Source: Trichomonas vaginalis G3
Taxonomy: Eukaryota > Parabasalia > Trichomonadida > Trichomonadidae
Reading direction: 5' to 3'
Length of the DNA stretch: 64,000 nucleotides
NCBI RefSeq assembly: GCF_026262505.1
Contig: NC_067205.1
Coordinates: 2,666,001 to 2,730,000 of the forward strand
Below, one piece after another: positions 46,459 to 56,208 of this stretch (its first letter is position 1; each line of letters opens with the position of its first letter). The notes beneath the pieces are model-generated. The model saw nothing but the letters and a program-made list of their open reading frames with translations. It made no database searches and was not told the DNA's origin. Both the position numbers and the translations under genes were made by a program.

Positions 46459-46479
46459 AGTTCCGATAAAAATAAACCA

Positions 46480-46755
46480 TTTACTCTTTCTTTGCTTCAG
46501 CTTCTTTAGCTTTTTGTTCTTCCTTTGCTTTTGCTTCTTCTCTAGCTTTCTTCGCCAGCAAACGTGGTTCTTCTGTCTTCCAGCAGCTAATGCAGCAAGT
46601 TGTTTTTCACTTAACTTTCTCTTTGGTTTCTCTGGCTTTGTTTCTTGTTTTTTGTTCCTTCAGTTCGGATAAAATTTGCTCACGAATTTCTTTCTTCAAT
46701 GCTTCAACATCTATGACCCCTTGGGTCTTGTCCGTAGGACTTGTCTGAGTCATTT
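46480..46755 (-). pseudogene. Small highly charged protein gene, broken
   Basis: MTQTSPTDKTQGVIDVEALK at the start, then Lys/Glu/Ala-rich coiled-coil-like sequence (AKKAREEAKAKEEQKAKEAE near the end). It looks broken. Function unknown; a coiled-coil scaffold or core protein would suit the composition. Confidence 0.45.
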
Positions 46756-46798
46756 GACTGCAGATAAAAAACAAAATTAAAACTTTAACCGGTGTAAA

Positions 46799-47230
46799 AT
46801 GAGCTTGTCAAAATCAGAACGAGAGTCTATTATATTAAATGACGCCAGAGAATACAACATCCTTTCTATTATGTAAGTCAGAGTAAAGATGTAAAATATA
46901 TGTAAGAAAAAGAAAGGTTCCATTAGCGAATGCAGAGAGCGACAACATTAAGGTGCATGGCACCGAGGGCGAAGCCCATATAAAACCTTCTGTACAAACT
47001 GAGCCACCAAAAGAAAAGAAGAAAAAAGCCAGATGTACTTTCAATAACGAACCAAGAGCTTATTGCAAAGTTTGTGAATTTCATTGAAAAGCAAACGAGT
47101 CAAAGAACTCTGACCCACCAGTGAAAGAAGTTGAGACAAAGAGAATGTACAGTTCATTGAAAATGTCAAAAAACACTTCCACCACGAATACCAAGAAGAA
47201 GAGTGAGAATAATGAAGTAAATAGATATTT
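46799..47230 (+). pseudogene. Small basic protein gene with Cys motif, broken
   Basis: MSLSKSERESIILNDAREYN at the start, later lysine-rich and a segment ARCTFNNEPRAYCKVCEFH suggesting a zinc knuckle. A GC-rich palindrome (GGTGCATGGCACCGAGGGCG then AAGCCCATA) lies inside at 46952-46979. The gene looks broken, with about three breaks. It directly precedes the major capsid gene. Confidence 0.45.
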
Positions 47231-47246
47231 TTATCTGAAGTAAATA

Positions 47247-48816
47247 CATGCAGAACGAACAGCTAAACGAATTTACTCCAGCAGAGCATATTCATCAGAT
47301 TCGCTCATTTTCGATATCATAGACAATGCAGTTCAAATTGGTGACACTAATAGAAAATATTCTGACGCAAAGATTCCATCACAACCTGGAACTGCTAAAG
47401 ATAACACATGGGTAACATTCAATCTCTCACCTCCTGGTGAAAATATGTTGGACCTTTACAATACATTCATTACGTATAAAATGGAAGGTCAATTTATTGT
47501 AGATAAAGAAATTGGTTCAGGTTCCAATAAAACAACCCACCAGGATTTTGGATTGGTTTCGATGACGCTTTCTATGCAGTTGCTGATATCAAATCCTTGC
47601 AAATGGTCGTATCGTATATTCTCAAGACAACGCAAGAGAAGAAGCATATATAACTTCAAACTCACAACTACGAACAAATAAAGAAAGTAGATGTTTTTTC
47701 AAAGACTCGACATGAAGATGTATGGAGTCATTCGGGAACATGCAGAACAGGACAAATTGTTAGTGGTCCAATTACAGCAGGAAAATCATTTGATTTTAAG
47801 CTTCGTTTAAGAATTCCTGTTAGAAGATTCCTTCCATTAGAAGCTATTCGATTTATTCCAGCTTTTGCAGGAAACATTCAGCTTAAAGTAAAGTTCAGTA
47901 GCGACGCCTTACAATGCACATCTATATCTGTAAATGATATCATTGCTTTCAATCCAACTCTTAAAGTTGCATTTGCTTCAGATTCAAATCCACCGACAAA
48001 TAAATTTGTTCCATGGAATGAACCATTCACTATGATAACGAAGGCATAGAAGCTAGTGGAACAGTTACTATTACAACTGTAACCCAGCAACTATTTCGAA
48101 CAAAGATGGATTTTAATGAATGTTTCATTCATCCAAAGTCATTCTCTTTAGACCCTAACATTTATACAGAACTTGTAGAACATTATACAAACGAGGCTTT
48201 ATGTTTTCCTGTTAAAGTTATGGATTGGATTCCTATGGACGGTTCATTCTCAAAGAATACAGATAGTTCAAGTGCAACATTTACAGCAGCTTATACGCCT
48301 ATTAATGTTAAAAGTATTTGGGCACTATTTAGAAAGAAAGACAACTATTATGTTAATTTTGAGAACCCTAAGTTTAAATATCTTCAGCTTTCCATGGGAG
48401 CTTATGGAAATATGCCTGCAGAATCTGAAAAATCATATGGTCCTGTATTTTATGAAATGGTTGCGAACGCTTGCAATACAAACAATGATATGATAGGATT
48501 TAATGAAGATGTTATGAGGTCATTGGTGGATGATGGTAGTGTGGAACATAAATGGGATAGCTATGACAACACACATTTCTTATGTGGTTTTCCAACAGAA
48601 GTGGACTTTTGCTTCATGCAGGGTCAAACATCTACTGCTCCAATAACATACAAATTGTCTGTTAAAGGACCTATTGAACTAGCAACTGAAAATGTACCAA
48701 AGCCACTTATTGGATTTATGAGGGATTGTTGCTTTGCAATACAAGTAAGACAGTCAGGCATACCAATAATAAGATTAGATGACTATAACTTAGCTGCGGA
48801 CGACAGTGAGGAATAA
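47247..48816 (+). pseudogene. Double jelly-roll major capsid protein, broken
   Basis: The region has the length (over 500 codons), place and texture of the Polinton major capsid protein. An early part includes ATLRVP-type jelly-roll strands, and the intact C-terminal portion (48106-48816) has VKVMDWIPMDGSF, FRKKDNYYVNFENPKFKYLQ, and FAIQVRQSGIPIIRLDDYN. This protein forms the icosahedral shell. The copy is broken, with about three or four breaks. The family is inferred from position and strand pattern rather than from a signature motif. Confidence 0.7.
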
Positions 48817-48846
48817 AGGATGAACGTTTATTTTTAAAGCTTATAA

Positions 48847-49167
48847 ATGAGTTCTTCATCAAGCTCTCGTGAACCTTCACCATCTGTGAAACAAACTTTA
48901 CCAAACGATTATGGAGCACCTATTGAATATTTCTTACGAGCTGCACAATGGCAAAGAGCAGTTTCACCAAGGTTAGGTGTTCCACCAGCTCCTGTCAAAA
49001 ATAGCATTTGGTCAAGTCCCTATATAATATATGGTCTCCCACTAGGTTTGCTAGCTACAGCAGGAGCAGTAATGATGTTGAAAAGAAATAAAGCAAATGT
49101 TGTAAATAATACTGAAGTAGCTGAAGTTAAACAAACTCCGACACCTTCGCCAAAACCAACGCCTTAA
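48847..49167 (+). CDS. Single-span membrane protein, Ser/Pro-rich
   Basis: A 106-residue protein: a Ser-rich start (MSSSSSSREPSPSVKQ), a helix with FLRAAQWQRAV, one membrane segment (YIIYGLPLGLLATAGAVMML) and a Thr/Pro/Lys tail (TPTPSPKPTP). It follows the capsid gene on the same strand, leader TTTATTTTTAAAGCTTATAA. Probably a virion or infection-related membrane protein; unknown family. May be incomplete in this copy. Confidence 0.6.
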   Translation: MSSSSSSREPSPSVKQTLPNDYGAPIEYFLRAAQWQRAVSPRLGVPPAPVKNSIWSSPYIIYGLPLGLLATAGAVMMLKRNKANVVNNTEVAEVKQTPTPSPKPTP

Positions 49168-49354
49168 CAAACAACACCTTCAATGACTCCTGAACCTATG
49201 AAAGTACAAACTCCTGTTCAAAAGTCAACTCCAAAACCGACTCCAACATTTAAACCAGAACCCACACCACAAATAAATCGTAAAACTCCCGCGTTTCCTT
49301 AATGAAAAAATAACCTTATTTTTTATTTTATTTGAACATTTTATTTAGAGTAAA

Positions 49355-49597
49355 ATGACGACTAAAGTCACTGAAGCAATGAAACAAAAGTTTTTGGTAG
49401 AATACATTAAATCAGGAACTATTCCAGAAGGTTTTCACGTTCATACTATGAAGGATGGTAGAGTTCAGTTTAGAAAGATAAAGCAACCATTAGATAAAGA
49501 AGGAATTTTGAGAAAGATTAAACTTCATGAGGACAACATTGCTGAACTTAAGAAGAAGTTAGAAGAGTTGGATAAAGCAGACGACAGTGAAGAATAA
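49355..49597 (+). CDS. 80-residue coiled-coil-type protein
   Basis: MTTKVTEAMKQKFLVEYIKS, then FHVHTMKDGRVQFRKIKQPL, then a heptad-like acidic/basic end (LHEDNIAELKKKLEELDKAD). No family is recognised; a weak parallel exists with the 94-residue protein at 14216-14500. Last unique gene before the right terminal repeat. Confidence 0.55.
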   Translation: MTTKVTEAMKQKFLVEYIKSGTIPEGFHVHTMKDGRVQFRKIKQPLDKEGILRKIKLHEDNIAELKKKLEELDKADDSEE

Positions 49598-49607
49598 ATT
49601 TTATTGT

Positions 49608-50343
49608 GGGTGAAAAACCGGGTGAAAAAAGAGGTGAGATTTCACCGCTTCACCTAAATTTATTTTTTCACCTCTGACAACGTTTATTTTTAAGTTTATT
49701 TTTTATTGTGGGTGAAAAACCGGGTGAAAAAAGAGGTGAGATTTCACCGCTTCACCTAAATTTATTTTTGTGCTATGTTTTCATACGCGTGAAGGTAGTG
49801 ATATCATTTATTTTTAAGTTTATTTTTAAGTTTATTTTTATGTAAATGACGAAAACTATTGAGATAACAAACTACAACGGTCATGAGTTCAAGAACTTGT
49901 TCTTCGTTCCTCGTGAAAATACATTCTATCAGATACGAGGGAGAAAGGGTAAAGTTAGTTTGAGCGTTTATGACTACAAACATAATGGAAAGTTTATACA
50001 AGCAATAGATACAAACGGTAAGCGTGTTTCATTAGCTTTGTCAAAACTTACTAACATTTATTTTGACAGTGACTTTGACCTATATGAAGAAGAAAGTGAG
50101 TCAGAAGATTATGAGCTGTTATGTGAAGCACAGCAATGGGAGGAGTTGCAATACTTTTGTAAGTGAGAACGTTTATTTTTACATTAGTGAGGTGAAGTGG
50201 TTGGCGGCTTTGTAAATATTTAAGGTTAAATTGGTGTTGTCGTTTATGTTGTAAAATATACGTTAAGGGTTTTGTAAAGTGTCAAATTCACATATAATGG
50301 GTAAGAAGGCGCGCAGTGCCTCCGTACCCTTGATAGGGATACT
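49608..50343. repeat. Right terminal inverted repeat of Polinton A
   Basis: Inverted match of 29203-29938, equal length (736). Contains palindromes at 49633-49646 and 49735-49748 (GGTGAGATTTCACC) and the second copy of the 106-residue gene. The near identity of the two repeats suggests recent insertion or ongoing gene conversion. Confidence 0.9.
49846..50166 (+). CDS. Terminal-repeat protein resembling an HNH C-terminal domain (right copy)
   Basis: Identical in translation to the gene at 29380-29700 and, like it, pointing towards the element's end. Identity at protein level across the two repeats indicates that the gene is kept intact. See the left copy for the domain argument. Confidence 0.75.
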   Translation: MTKTIEITNYNGHEFKNLFFVPRENTFYQIRGRKGKVSLSVYDYKHNGKFIQAIDTNGKRVSLALSKLTNIYFDSDFDLYEEESESEDYELLCEAQQWEELQYFCK

Positions 50344-51350
50344 AACTATCGAGAAGGCCAATACTTAAGCATTCTAAATTAGAACGCTTAAGCATTACCC
50401 TTCTCGATTGAATTTGATTTGCAAGGATCTCCCACCGCAATAAGTTACCATTCTTCAAGGAATAAGCAATATTATAATTCCTACGAAGTTATAGATTAGT
50501 ACAAATCCATATTTACAGCAATATATATTCGAAGTTTCTCATTCAATGAGAAACTTCGCATCTATATTGTTATAAAGATGCATATTTGTGCTCTCTTGTC
50601 ATTGTAGAGGCAGCGTATATGAATTTATGGTGTTTTCTACTTGATGTTTCTAATCAATAATGAAGCATCAGTAGAATCCCCCAATTAGTGTGAGTTGAAT
50701 ACTTATATTTGCATCAAAGAATTAGATACGTATATTTATAATATTATGAGCAGAGATCATTTGAAGTCTCCCAATATTTGTGTGACTTCGAACGAGCTCT
50801 GCCCATAAGTAATGTATCTATTAGTCTGGTAATGTTTGTTATCTTCAATTAATGCAAAGTTCCTTTGAGCTACATCTTATGATGATGAAACTCAAAAGAA
50901 CTTTACATTAATATGAAGTTCTTATAGCCATCAGTAGGCCAGCGTAGTTAAACAGTATTAGCTTCTCATGAAGTACTGGGATATGAAAAGATCTTAACAT
51001 TTTAGTCAAAGTACTACATGAGAAGCTAATATTGCTACTCTCCCTAACCTATGGATGGTCAAGGATTCTGTATTTAAGACGAATAGAGCAAGATTCTTCC
51101 AATGGATCAAATAAATTAAAGAAGGTTTGGAAGAACCTTGCTCTAAGGTAGTTAAAATACATTCCCTGACCATCCGAGGGTAAGGGAAAATAATGAATTT
51201 GTTTTCTAATGAAGCTCTCTGATTGCTGAAGATGAATTGGAGCCAATCAGAGAACTTCATTAGAAAACATAATGTTTGCCCCTCCAAGAACAGTGAGCGA
51301 GTTAAAGCTATGTTCTTGGTGGCATGCAAGCTCGGCGTTTGCCGAGCTAA
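50344..51350. repeat. Array of about ten different long-stem hairpins
   Basis: Hairpins at 50348-50408, 50509-50577 (core CGAAGTTTCTCATT/AATGAGAAACTTCG), 50628-50682, 50748-50804, 50850-50910, 50955-51032 (ATTAGCTTCTCATGAAGTAC with mate, one mismatch in 21), 51041-51187 (a double hairpin), 51201-51268 (GTTTTCTAATGAAGCTCTCT with mate, one mismatch in 25), 51279-51323 and 51329-51348 (AGCTCGGCGTTTGCCGAGCT). Stems differ in sequence; most carry one to four mismatches. No ORF of note covers them. Confidence 0.85.
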
Positions 51351-51535
51351 TTAAATTAACGTACAATATTAACGTACAAAAAAGTGTCTAGACACGAGTG
51401 TCTGACCACACCTGAAATTCAAGATTTGTGACATCCGTACAAGAAACCCTATTAGTTCCCAGCGTTCTTTAACAATTTTAACTATTGATAACTTTTCAAG
51501 TTATAAACCAAAGATAGTGAATTGGGATGATGTTG
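51351..51535. other. Short intergenic stretch
   Basis: Holds TTAACGTACAATATTAACGT (a short direct repeat of TTAACGTACAA) and AGTGTCTAGACACGAGTGTC, a small palindrome. No gene. Confidence 0.4.
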
Positions 51536-53949
51536 TAAACAGAAATTCATCAAAAGTGACACCTCAGAAAAGCTAAAATATTGAATTTTTGGAACTTTTG
51601 ATAGAGCACGTTTTTAAATATTAATTAAAGTAAATGTATATTTTGTAAAGATTCTTTTTAATAAAAAAATAAAATTTTGAAGAAGAACACAAAATCTTCT
51701 GAAAAATAATATCACATAAACTCATATTATTTTCTAATATATAACTATTTTATATAAAAATCAAATTCAATGATCTTAAAAGCGAAGGATAAACCTCAAA
51801 ATTTACGAATATAATGAGTGGGAATATAATGCTTATCTATCATAAAACCATATGAAATATCAATTTTTGCTTTACGCCTAATTTTTGACGACAATTAGCA
51901 AAAAATGTTAAATGTTAACACTCAGTCCATTTGAATATGAAAAATAAAATTGACTTTGATTAAATGTTTTTATTTATCATGCAATTCTTCTTGCGACCAA
52001 AGATTTGAATAAAATTTCAAAAAATAAGATAGCTTAAAAAATAATATACGGTAGTGTTTACTAATAGATGAATAGTATATAAATTCTATTAAAATGGATT
52101 TGATCCAAAAAAATATATAAAATTTGATCATAAATAAAATTGTTTAGTAGTCATTTAAAATGATGTAATTATTCAAATTTTGCTAAGACCCATTCGTCTT
52201 TGATATATAACTCCCATTTTTGCATTTCTGGCTCGTACCAAAATTTTGAAACTTCGAATAATTCGTTAGGAGTGTAATTACTATTCGTTTTTGGATTAAT
52301 ATCGAGAGATAAATGTGGTGTATTGTTGTATTTTTCAATGAACTGCTGAACTGAGTCCTTGATTTGTTGAATATCATCCAACTCGTCTGGCAAAAACTTT
52401 TCTAAGCTTGGCCACAGGCGCTCCACCTTGCCGTTCTGTCTTGGCATATACGGCAAGGTGTGCTTCCAAACTATTCCGTTTTCCTGCATAACCAGGCCGA
52501 ATTCACCGCGGTTTTCACCGCCGTTATCGGTCCAGATGCAGTAAGGAATAAACTCCTCTAAAAGTTTTCTTAAAACCTTCGCTGTTGAGTTGGAAGACTT
52601 GTTTTTCAATAATTTAGTTTTGAGAACTTTACGTGTCATATCATCCAATATGGCAAAAAATGGAAAAGAAACATTACCGTGAAGGTAATGAATATCGCAG
52701 TGCCATATCAAATTCTTTGATATGGCACGATATTTGGTAGGTGGATCTACTGGTTTGTAATATATTTTTGAAGATAAACCTGATTCCATCATAAATTTTT
52801 CCACTTGATGATGCTTTATTTTTTGTAAATTGTCAAAAATTTGATCTTTTGTCAAATCTTCTATATTTTCAAATTCTTTTGCAATTTCTTCTTTTTCTTT
52901 CTCACAATCGGGATTTTGAGCAATATTTTGAAACCTTTTAATCAATAAATAAGTTTTTGAAATTCTTCCTTTATATTGTGAAACACAAGAATTAATTAAT
53001 TGTTTTTGCTCAAATGTTGGTGGATTTGGTTTTCTGCCGCGACTAACTTTTGGTAATTCGATTTCTTGAAGTTGAAATGCTCTTCTTATTGTATTTTCGG
53101 CAACATTCAATTGAATTTTACCATTTTCCAATTCAACTTCCTTTCCCACACTTTTGTAAGATTCACCTTCTTCTATTCTTCTTTTAGCTTCAAATAGCCA
53201 TTCTCTGCTTATAGATTTGGCAGTAGTCATAAAAGTGGTCCTTCTTTTGTGATAAGATTCAAATTTGAATGTGGATGATAAATAAAAATCAAAAATAATT
53301 GTTATAATTTAAATGAAGAAGTAATTTAAAACGATTTTATTTATGATCAAATTTTATATATTTTTTTGGATCAAATCCATTTTAATAGAATTTATATACT
53401 ATTCATCTATTAGTAAACACTACCGTATATTATTTTTTAAGCTATCTTATTTTTTGAAATTTTATTCAAATCTTTGGTCGCAAGAAGAATTGCATGATAA
53501 ATAAAAACATTTAATCAAAGTCAATTTTATTTTTCATATTCAAATGGACTGAGTGTTAACATTTAACATTTTTTGCTAATTGTCGTCAAAAATTAGGCGT
53601 AAAGCAAAAATTGATATTTCATATGGTTTTATGATAGATAAGCATTATATTCCCACTCATTATATTCGTAAATTTTGAGGTTTATCCTTCGCTTTTAAGA
53701 TCATTGAATTTGATTTTTATATAAAATAGTTATATATTAGAAAATAATATGAGTTTATGTGATATTATTTTTCAGAAGATTTCATTCTATATGCCTATGA
53801 AAAGTACTCTCAAAACTAACTTTTTCCTAATTATAATTAAATCTAGAATATTGTATTATGCTTAGTATTATTTCATTTTTCTCATTCAATTTAGAATTTA
53901 CAAATGTCAAAAAAATTGAGAGCTGTCACTTTTGATGAATTTCTGTTTA
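51536..53949. mobile_element. DNA transposon 1 with long imperfect terminal inverted repeats
   Basis: The element starts TAAACAGAAATTCATCAAAA and ends with its inverted counterpart. After 26 matching bases the two ends differ for 110-150 bases, then match again inwards for about 450 bases (about 51690-52142 against 53330-53790). Between them is one intact transposase gene. A solo copy of the right end lies at 24857-25512. The ends contain AAAAGTGACA. The element looks able to encode its transposase. Confidence 0.8.
52169..53230 (-). CDS. rve-fold DDE transposase of DNA transposon 1
   Basis: A 353-residue protein. The N-terminal 100 residues are helical with a helix-turn-helix-like stretch (ENTIRRAFQLQ). 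The catalytic core has LIWHCDIHYLHG (Asp179), IWTDNGGENRGEF (Asp235) and MPRQNGKVERLW (Glu270), a D-D-E set with 34 residues between the last two. The layout resembles IS481/IS3-like integrase-core transposases. The frame is whole and all three acidic residues are present. Leader bases before the ATG contain TTCACAAAAGAAGG. The protein would cut and join transposon ends in the nucleus. Confidence 0.88.
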   Translation of the reverse strand: MTTAKSISREWLFEAKRRIEEGESYKSVGKEVELENGKIQLNVAENTIRRAFQLQEIELPKVSRGRKPNPPTFEQKQLINSCVSQYKGRISKTYLLIKRFQNIAQNPDCEKEKEEIAKEFENIEDLTKDQIFDNLQKIKHHQVEKFMMESGLSSKIYYKPVDPPTKYRAISKNLIWHCDIHYLHGNVSFPFFAILDDMTRKVLKTKLLKNKSSNSTAKVLRKLLEEFIPYCIWTDNGGENRGEFGLVMQENGIVWKHTLPYMPRQNGKVERLWPSLEKFLPDELDDIQQIKDSVQQFIEKYNNTPHLSLDINPKTNSNYTPNELFEVSKFWYEPEMQKWELYIKDEWVLAKFE

Positions 53950-54034
53950 TTACACATGTTATATACGAAAACGATAAAAACAGTTTGACAGAAAAGTGAC
54001 AACTTTACGTGTCAAAAATATAAAAAGTGACATT

Positions 54035-55098
54035 TTATTCATCATTATCTTCTTCATAATTTATTTCATATTCTTCTTCATATCCACCTTCATATTCTTC
54101 ACTTTGTCCCTCCTTCTCTTTTTTACCATCTTTATTATCGATTTCTTCTTCCTCATCTTGGAGTTCTGGTATTTCTCTAGCCTGTACTGATCCTGGGAGA
54201 AAGTCTTGGGTAACTCCATCAACTACCCATTTGGCAGGCATTCCTGGTCTCCAAATGGGCCCCTTCATCCATAATTCATTTGGACTATAATTGATTTTCC
54301 TTCCATTGAGAAGACGTGTCGGTAGTGCGACATGGGGCTTGGAGTTATAGGAATTGACCCAACTCTGAATTTTACTCCATGTTAGATTGCGGTTTTCTAT
54401 ATTGGGCCACAATCGCTCAATCTTACCGTTTTGGTAAGGGCAATGTGGCACAATATAGACATTTCGAATTCCTTTGCATCTCATCGCTTGTAGGAATTCA
54501 CCTCTATTCTCTCCTCCATTATCAGACCATATGGTATGAGGGGGACCAAAACGTTTTATGGCCCGCTCAATTACCTTAACGGTCTGATTTGCATGTTTGG
54601 AGGAGAGATGCTGCCACTCCAAAACCATTCTGGTACAATCATCTATTACTCCATACAATAATTCACTTCTGCGTTTATTGAGAAAGTGAATGTCAACGTG
54701 CCAGATTTGATTTGGAAGTAAAGCCTCGTATCTTGTCCTCCCTTTAGGTCTCTTGGGTCCCCGTGGACGTGTTAATCCAAGAATGATAAAAGCCTTTTCG
54801 ACCATATGCCTTGATGGAGCCTGAGGTAGAGGGAGAGGAAGATATTTGATATTTTGTAAATTTATAGCATATGGAGTAGGGTTATCATCTTGATTAATGT
54901 CAGCGGGGATTTCTTTAGAGATAAGATTGAGAGGCTTGTCACGTCGCACATTCTGAAACCAGTCCTGTGTTGAGCTCATAACTGGAAGCCGGCCATCTTT
55001 CATTCGAACAAAATCTTGTTCATGCTCATGGGCGAATGCTATATCTTTATTAAGCCTAAGGTAAGTGGGGATGATACCATGTCGCCCATGTTGTTCGA
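54035..55098 (-). pseudogene. Transposase of DNA transposon 2, C-terminal part
   Basis: The frame contains the catalytic core of a relative of transposase 1: IWHVDIHFLNKRRSEL (first Asp), TIWSDNGGENRGEF (second Asp) and CPYQNGKIERLWP (Glu, 36 residues later), and an acidic C-terminus (EEYEGGYEEEYEINYEEDND). Upstream the same frame continues through EQHGRHGIIPTYLRLNKDIA to 55098, where the insert begins. The N-terminal part lies beyond the insert at 56209-57154. It is a plain DNA-transposon gene interrupted by insertion. Confidence 0.8.
55018..55098. repeat. 81-bp duplication, copy 1
   Basis: Bases 55018-55098 recur at 56209-56289, flanking the insert on both sides in direct orientation. They encode part of the transposase (EQHGRHGIIPTYLRLNKDIA). 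An 81-bp target duplication is far longer than usual. Confidence 0.8.
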
Positions 55099-56208
55099 GT
55101 GTGGTAGAATTTACGAAAAAGTGACACTTAACCTTAAATTTCCAAACACTATTTTTTGATTGTATTTTGTTATTTATATATATATGTATATATTTATATA
55201 TGTATATATTTATATATGTATATATTTATATATGTATATATTTATATATGTATATATTTATATATGTATATATTTATATATGTATATATTTATATATGTA
55301 TATATTTATATATGTATATATTTATATATGTATATATTTATATATGTATATATTTATATATGTATATATTTATATATGTATATATTTATATATGTATATA
55401 TTTATATATGTATATATTTATATATGTATATATTTATATATGTATATATTTATATATGTATATATTTATATATGTATATATTTATATATGTATATATTTA
55501 TATATGTATATATTTATATATGTATATATTTATATATGTATATATTTATATATGTATATATTTATATATGTATATATTTATATATGTATATATTTATATA
55601 TGTATATATTATATATGTATATATTTATATATGTATATATTTATATATGTATATATTTATATATGTATATATTTATATATGTATATATTTATATATGTAT
55701 ATATTTATATATGTATATATTTATATATGTATATATTTATATATGTATATATTTATTAGAAACTGCTTCATGCTGTGTTGAGTATTGTTGAATAATTTGA
55801 AGTAGTGGTTTTTGAAATCAGCATCCCTATGAGAGCGCTGGCGACCGAAACACCACTAGTAAGATTGTGTATTAGAAACTGCTTCATGCTGTGTTGAGTA
55901 AGCTTCGATATCTTTATCAGACCACCTTTAAATTAACCACTCACATTCTCACTGTGGTCCATCTAAAATTTGTAAGCTTTATGACATAAAATTATATTAT
56001 ATGCAGGATCCCACCTATTACTTAATCTTTTTGGAATAAATGTTTTATAATATTTATCGATTGATTGTAATTTTTTGTATAAAAAAAGTTTTTTATTTAT
56101 ATTAAAAATATATTCGGTTAATGATATTATCTTATAATTTGTAAATAAATCTAGTAATAAAATAACTTTAATAGTTGGTGTTACTTTTTCGAAAATTCTG
56201 GTTTTTTC
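55099..56208. mobile_element. Non-autonomous insert with terminal inverted repeats and a 16-bp satellite
   Basis: Inner ends TAGAATTTACGAAAAAGTGA (55105 on) and its inverted mate near 56177-56201 mark a small element of about 1.1 kb. It holds the satellite at 55171-55754 and two copies of ATTAGAAACTGCTTCATGCT (55754 and 55871) 117 bases apart. No protein gene. It interrupts the transposase gene of DNA transposon 2. Confidence 0.65.
55171..55754. repeat. 16-bp satellite, about 36 copies
   Basis: The unit TATATGTATATATTTA repeats almost without change; one unit near 55608 is a base short. Because 16 is not a multiple of three and the unit has no stop in any forward frame, long spurious ORFs appear in all three. 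Confidence 0.95.

Larger units (their letters stand above)
29203..50343. mobile_element. Polinton/Maverick A, both ends present, several genes broken
   Basis: The element is 21,141 bases long with 736-bp terminal inverted repeats starting AGTATCCC and ending GGGATACT. It has the canonical Polinton set: rve integrase, protein-primed PolB, packaging ATPase, double jelly-roll major capsid protein and penton-like proteins, plus a fibre module and a KilA-N module. I did not find a convincing adenovirus-type cysteine protease. Repeats at the two ends encode identical proteins, which points to a recent insertion. The element is structurally complete but looks broken, with roughly ten breaks mostly in virion genes. 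No clean target duplication is visible (GAAGTT left, AACTAT right). Confidence 0.92.

Noticed and set aside
29203-50343. Adenovirus-type cysteine protease expected in Polintons
   Set aside because: I looked at all unassigned frames of Polinton A and found no His-Asp-Cys arrangement that I could defend.
51329-51348. Rho-independent terminator
   Set aside because: The perfect hairpin has no T run after it, and such terminators do not apply to a eukaryotic nucleus.
50344-51350. CRISPR array
   Set aside because: The hairpins are not copies of one repeat and have no regular spacers; the organism is a eukaryote.
52169-55098. Retroviral-type integrases, i.e. LTR element remains
   Set aside because: Neither transposase has an adjacent protease, reverse transcriptase or LTR; inverted terminal repeats and the DDE context fit plain DNA transposons.
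55156-55791. Three overlapping plus-strand ORFs of about 200 codons rich in Tyr and Ile
   Set aside because: They read the 16-bp satellite in all three frames; there is no stop in the unit and no protein-like composition.
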